Notes under the pieces: model-generated
The model's database searches: none
The model's input: only the letters and a program-made list of their open reading frames with translations
Told to the model about the DNA's origin: nothing
Assembly: GCA_002712305.1 (NCBI GenBank)
Contig: PATE01000006.1
Coordinates: 8,364-29,556 of the forward strand
Reading direction: 5' to 3'
Length of the DNA stretch: 21,193 nucleotides
Origin: Gemmatimonadota bacterium
GTDB lineage: Bacteria; Latescibacterota; UBA2968; UBA8231
Position numbers and translations under genes: made by a program
Shown here: positions 19,718 through 21,193 of the stretch, piece by piece
Layout of the letters: the number at the start of each line of letters is the position of its first letter
Numbering within the stretch: position 1 is the stretch's first letter

Positions 19718-21193
19718 CCGGAACAAAGCACCCAACGATCAAAGGCATGGTCAGGGTCCTCGCCGGAGGGGTAGTCTGGCTGATCGGTGCCGGCCTGATC
19801 AGTGCGGGCCTGGTCGGCTGTGAATCATCCCCCTCGACGTCGCCAGAGCGACCCGCCTCGGCCGATTGGGCCATTCACTTCACTCAGATCGCTGAAGCCA
19901 GCGGCCTTCGCCATCGCAACATCTCCGGAGACCCCGAGCAGCGGTTCATTGTCGAGAGCATCTCCGCCGGGGTTGCCGTCCTCGACGTCGATGGCGATGG
20001 CTGGTTTGACCTGTTCTTTGTCGGCGGCACACGCGCAACCGATCCGCCAGAGGCACCAAGCCACGAACTCTATCTCAATGAAGCCGGCCACGACGGTCGG
20101 CGCTTTCGTCGTGTCACAGACGAGTCGGGGCTGTCCACCCAGGGTTGGGGAATGGGTACGGCCATAGGTGACATCGACAACGATGGGGACCCGGATCTGT
20201 ATGTCACCTATTGGGGACGCGACCAACTGTGGCGCAATGACTCATCTGCTGGGAACGTTCGATTCACCGAGATCACCTCGGCGGCTGGAATTCAGAATGA
20301 CGACTGGGGTACTTCGGCCGCTTTTGCCGACATCGACGCAGATGGATGGCTCGATCTCTACGTGACCAACTACCTCGATTTCGACCTGAACGCCCCACCG
20401 GCTGACGGTAGTTGGTGTCACTTCAAGGAGGTGGAGTCCTTCTGCGGTCCAGAAGGGATTCCCGCCCAGAGCGACCGACTCTACCACAATCTCGGAGACG
20501 GTCGCTTTGAAGAGATCAGCCAGAGCAGTGGCATCGGGTCGATCTCCTATCCGGGCCTCGGTGTCCTGTTCACGGATATCGAGGACGACGGAGATCTCGA
20601 TATCTATATCGCCAACGATTCCGAGCCGAATTTCTTGTTTCGCAATGACAGTTCAGCCGAGGAGATTCGTTTCGAGCAGGTCGGCACTCGACTTGGCGTC
20701 GCCTACAGTGAAGGCGGGCTGGCCCAGGCCGGAATGGGCGTAGACGGTGGCGACATCGACAATGACGGAGACCGGGATCTGTATGTGTCCAACTTCTCCG
20801 ATGATGTGAACACGCTTTATGCGAACAATGGCCATGGATGGTATACCGACGCGACCTATGCTACCGGCATGGGTCGTGTCGTGCGACCATTCCTTGGCTG
20901 GTCGACAGCCTTTGCCGACTACGACAACGATGGCTGGCTGGACCTGTTCGTTGCCAACGGGCACGTCTACCCGGCGTTGCAGCAGGTTCCAGGTGGCCTC
21001 AGATACGCCCAGAGGAACCTCCTGTATCACAACGAGGCGGGACGTTTCACCGAGATCGGGCAAGACATTGGACTCCACCGTGTCAGTACGAGCCGCGCTG
21101 CGGCACCGATTGATTTCGACAACGACGGCGATCTGGACCTTGTCGTGGCCAATCTCAACGACACACCCAGCCTGTGGCGCAATGATGGCGGCA
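19714..21193 (+). CDS. CRTAC1/ASPIC-type FG-GAP (VCBS) repeat lipoprotein, 3' end outside window
   Basis: The frame is open to the window edge. It can start at GTG 19714, overlapping the upstream TGA, or at ATG 19747; the latter gives a cleaner lipoprotein signal, MVRVLAGGVVWLIGAGLISA then GLVGC (Cys25). Counting from 19747, seven calcium-type FG-GAP motifs are visible: DVDGDGWFD (80), DIDNDGDPD (142), DIDADGWLD (195), DIEDDGDLD (277), DIDNDGDRD (336), DYDNDGWLD (391) and DFDNDGDLD (456). FCGPEGIPAQSDRLYHNLGD is the hallmark of CRTAC1/ASPIC-UnbV proteins, so an ASPIC/UnbV domain may follow beyond 21193. Such proteins form a beta-propeller outside the cell and are thought to act in adhesion or ligand binding; no enzymatic role is known to me. 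Last visible gene of the DUF362-ABC operon. Confidence 0.9.
   Translation, partial: MTGTKHPTIKGMVRVLAGGVVWLIGAGLISAGLVGCESSPSTSPERPASADWAIHFTQIAEASGLRHRNISGDPEQRFIVESISAGVAVLDVDGDGWFDLFFVGGTRATDPPEAPSHELYLNEAGHDGRRFRRVTDESGLSTQGWGMGTAIGDIDNDGDPDLYVTYWGRDQLWRNDSSAGNVRFTEITSAAGIQNDDWGTSAAFADIDADGWLDLYVTNYLDFDLNAPPADGSWCHFKEVESFCGPEGIPAQSDRLYHNLGDGRFEEISQSSGIGSISYPGLGVLFTDIEDDGDLDIYIANDSEPNFLFRNDSSAEEIRFEQVGTRLGVAYSEGGLAQAGMGVDGGDIDNDGDRDLYVSNFSDDVNTLYANNGHGWYTDATYATGMGRVVRPFLGWSTAFADYDNDGWLDLFVANGHVYPALQQVPGGLRYAQRNLLYHNEAGRFTEIGQDIGLHRVSTSRAAAPIDFDNDGDLDLVVANLNDTPSLWRNDGG

Noticed and set aside
1-21193. CRISPR array, tRNA, rRNA or insertion sequence with inverted repeats
   Set aside because: No regularly spaced repeats, cloverleaf-like segments, rRNA-like sequence or intact transposase were seen on reading; the only mobile trace is the recombinase remnant.

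Overview
The window is high-GC bacterial chromosome with dense coding on both strands. Three gene families point to an uncultivated bacterium of the FCB group, most like Latescibacterota-type genomes: a DUF362 protein ending in a FlgD-like (type IX-style) sorting domain, a DUF6785/OPT-like membrane protein, and a CRTAC1-type FG-GAP lipoprotein. This is inference from gene content; there is no rRNA or other marker gene here to settle the taxonomy.

Layout. (a) 1-1496: the 3' end of an unrecognised gene runs convergently into a two-gene minus-strand operon, DNA-3-methyladenine glycosylase I (tag) coupled by an ATGA overlap to a stand-alone helix-hairpin-helix protein that looks like the N-terminus of PolX without the polymerase. 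(b) 1497-2078: a locally A+T-rich stretch of broken genes, including an unannotated tyrosine-recombinase remnant with its HTLRHSF motif (1912-2046). (c) 2079-6210: a minus-strand operon of a GH-like TIM-barrel protein, a sugar-phosphate isomerase/epimerase-like protein, a decayed formylglycine-generating-enzyme-like (FGE-like) lipoprotein pseudogene and a Gfo/Idh/MocA oxidoreductase. (d) 6362-9932: two plus-strand genes, an uncharacterised TIM-barrel protein and a DUF4838 lipoprotein with a discoidin-like C-terminus. (e) 9990-13400: a minus-strand pair, a formylglycine-type sulfatase (closest in pattern to phosphonate/phosphate monoester hydrolases) followed by the DUF6785-like membrane protein. 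(f) 13588-21193: a long plus-strand operon of DUF362 protein, sugar-binding lipoprotein, two MalF/MalG-type permeases, a CBM9-like secreted protein and a CRTAC1/ASPIC-type seven-repeat lipoprotein that runs off the window.

How it may work together (inference). Regions c-f look like a carbohydrate or glycoconjugate scavenging locus. Secreted or lipid-anchored proteins would bind or trim the substrate (DUF4838, CBM9-like, sulfatase/monoesterase, DUF362 and FG-GAP proteins). The ABC system and the OPT-like protein would carry products in, and the isomerase and NAD-dependent oxidoreductase would process sugars. No ABC ATPase is encoded here, so the importer must borrow one. The substrate cannot be read from the sequence.

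Most striking signals: the MalF-MalG junction holds a 14-bp start/stop unit repeated to give two five-codon mini-ORFs in a ladder of ATGA overlaps; the FGE-like gene is broken beside a sulfatase whose CGPSR motif needs formylglycine modification; the intergenic recombinase scar; and the lone PolX-type HhH protein coupled to Tag.
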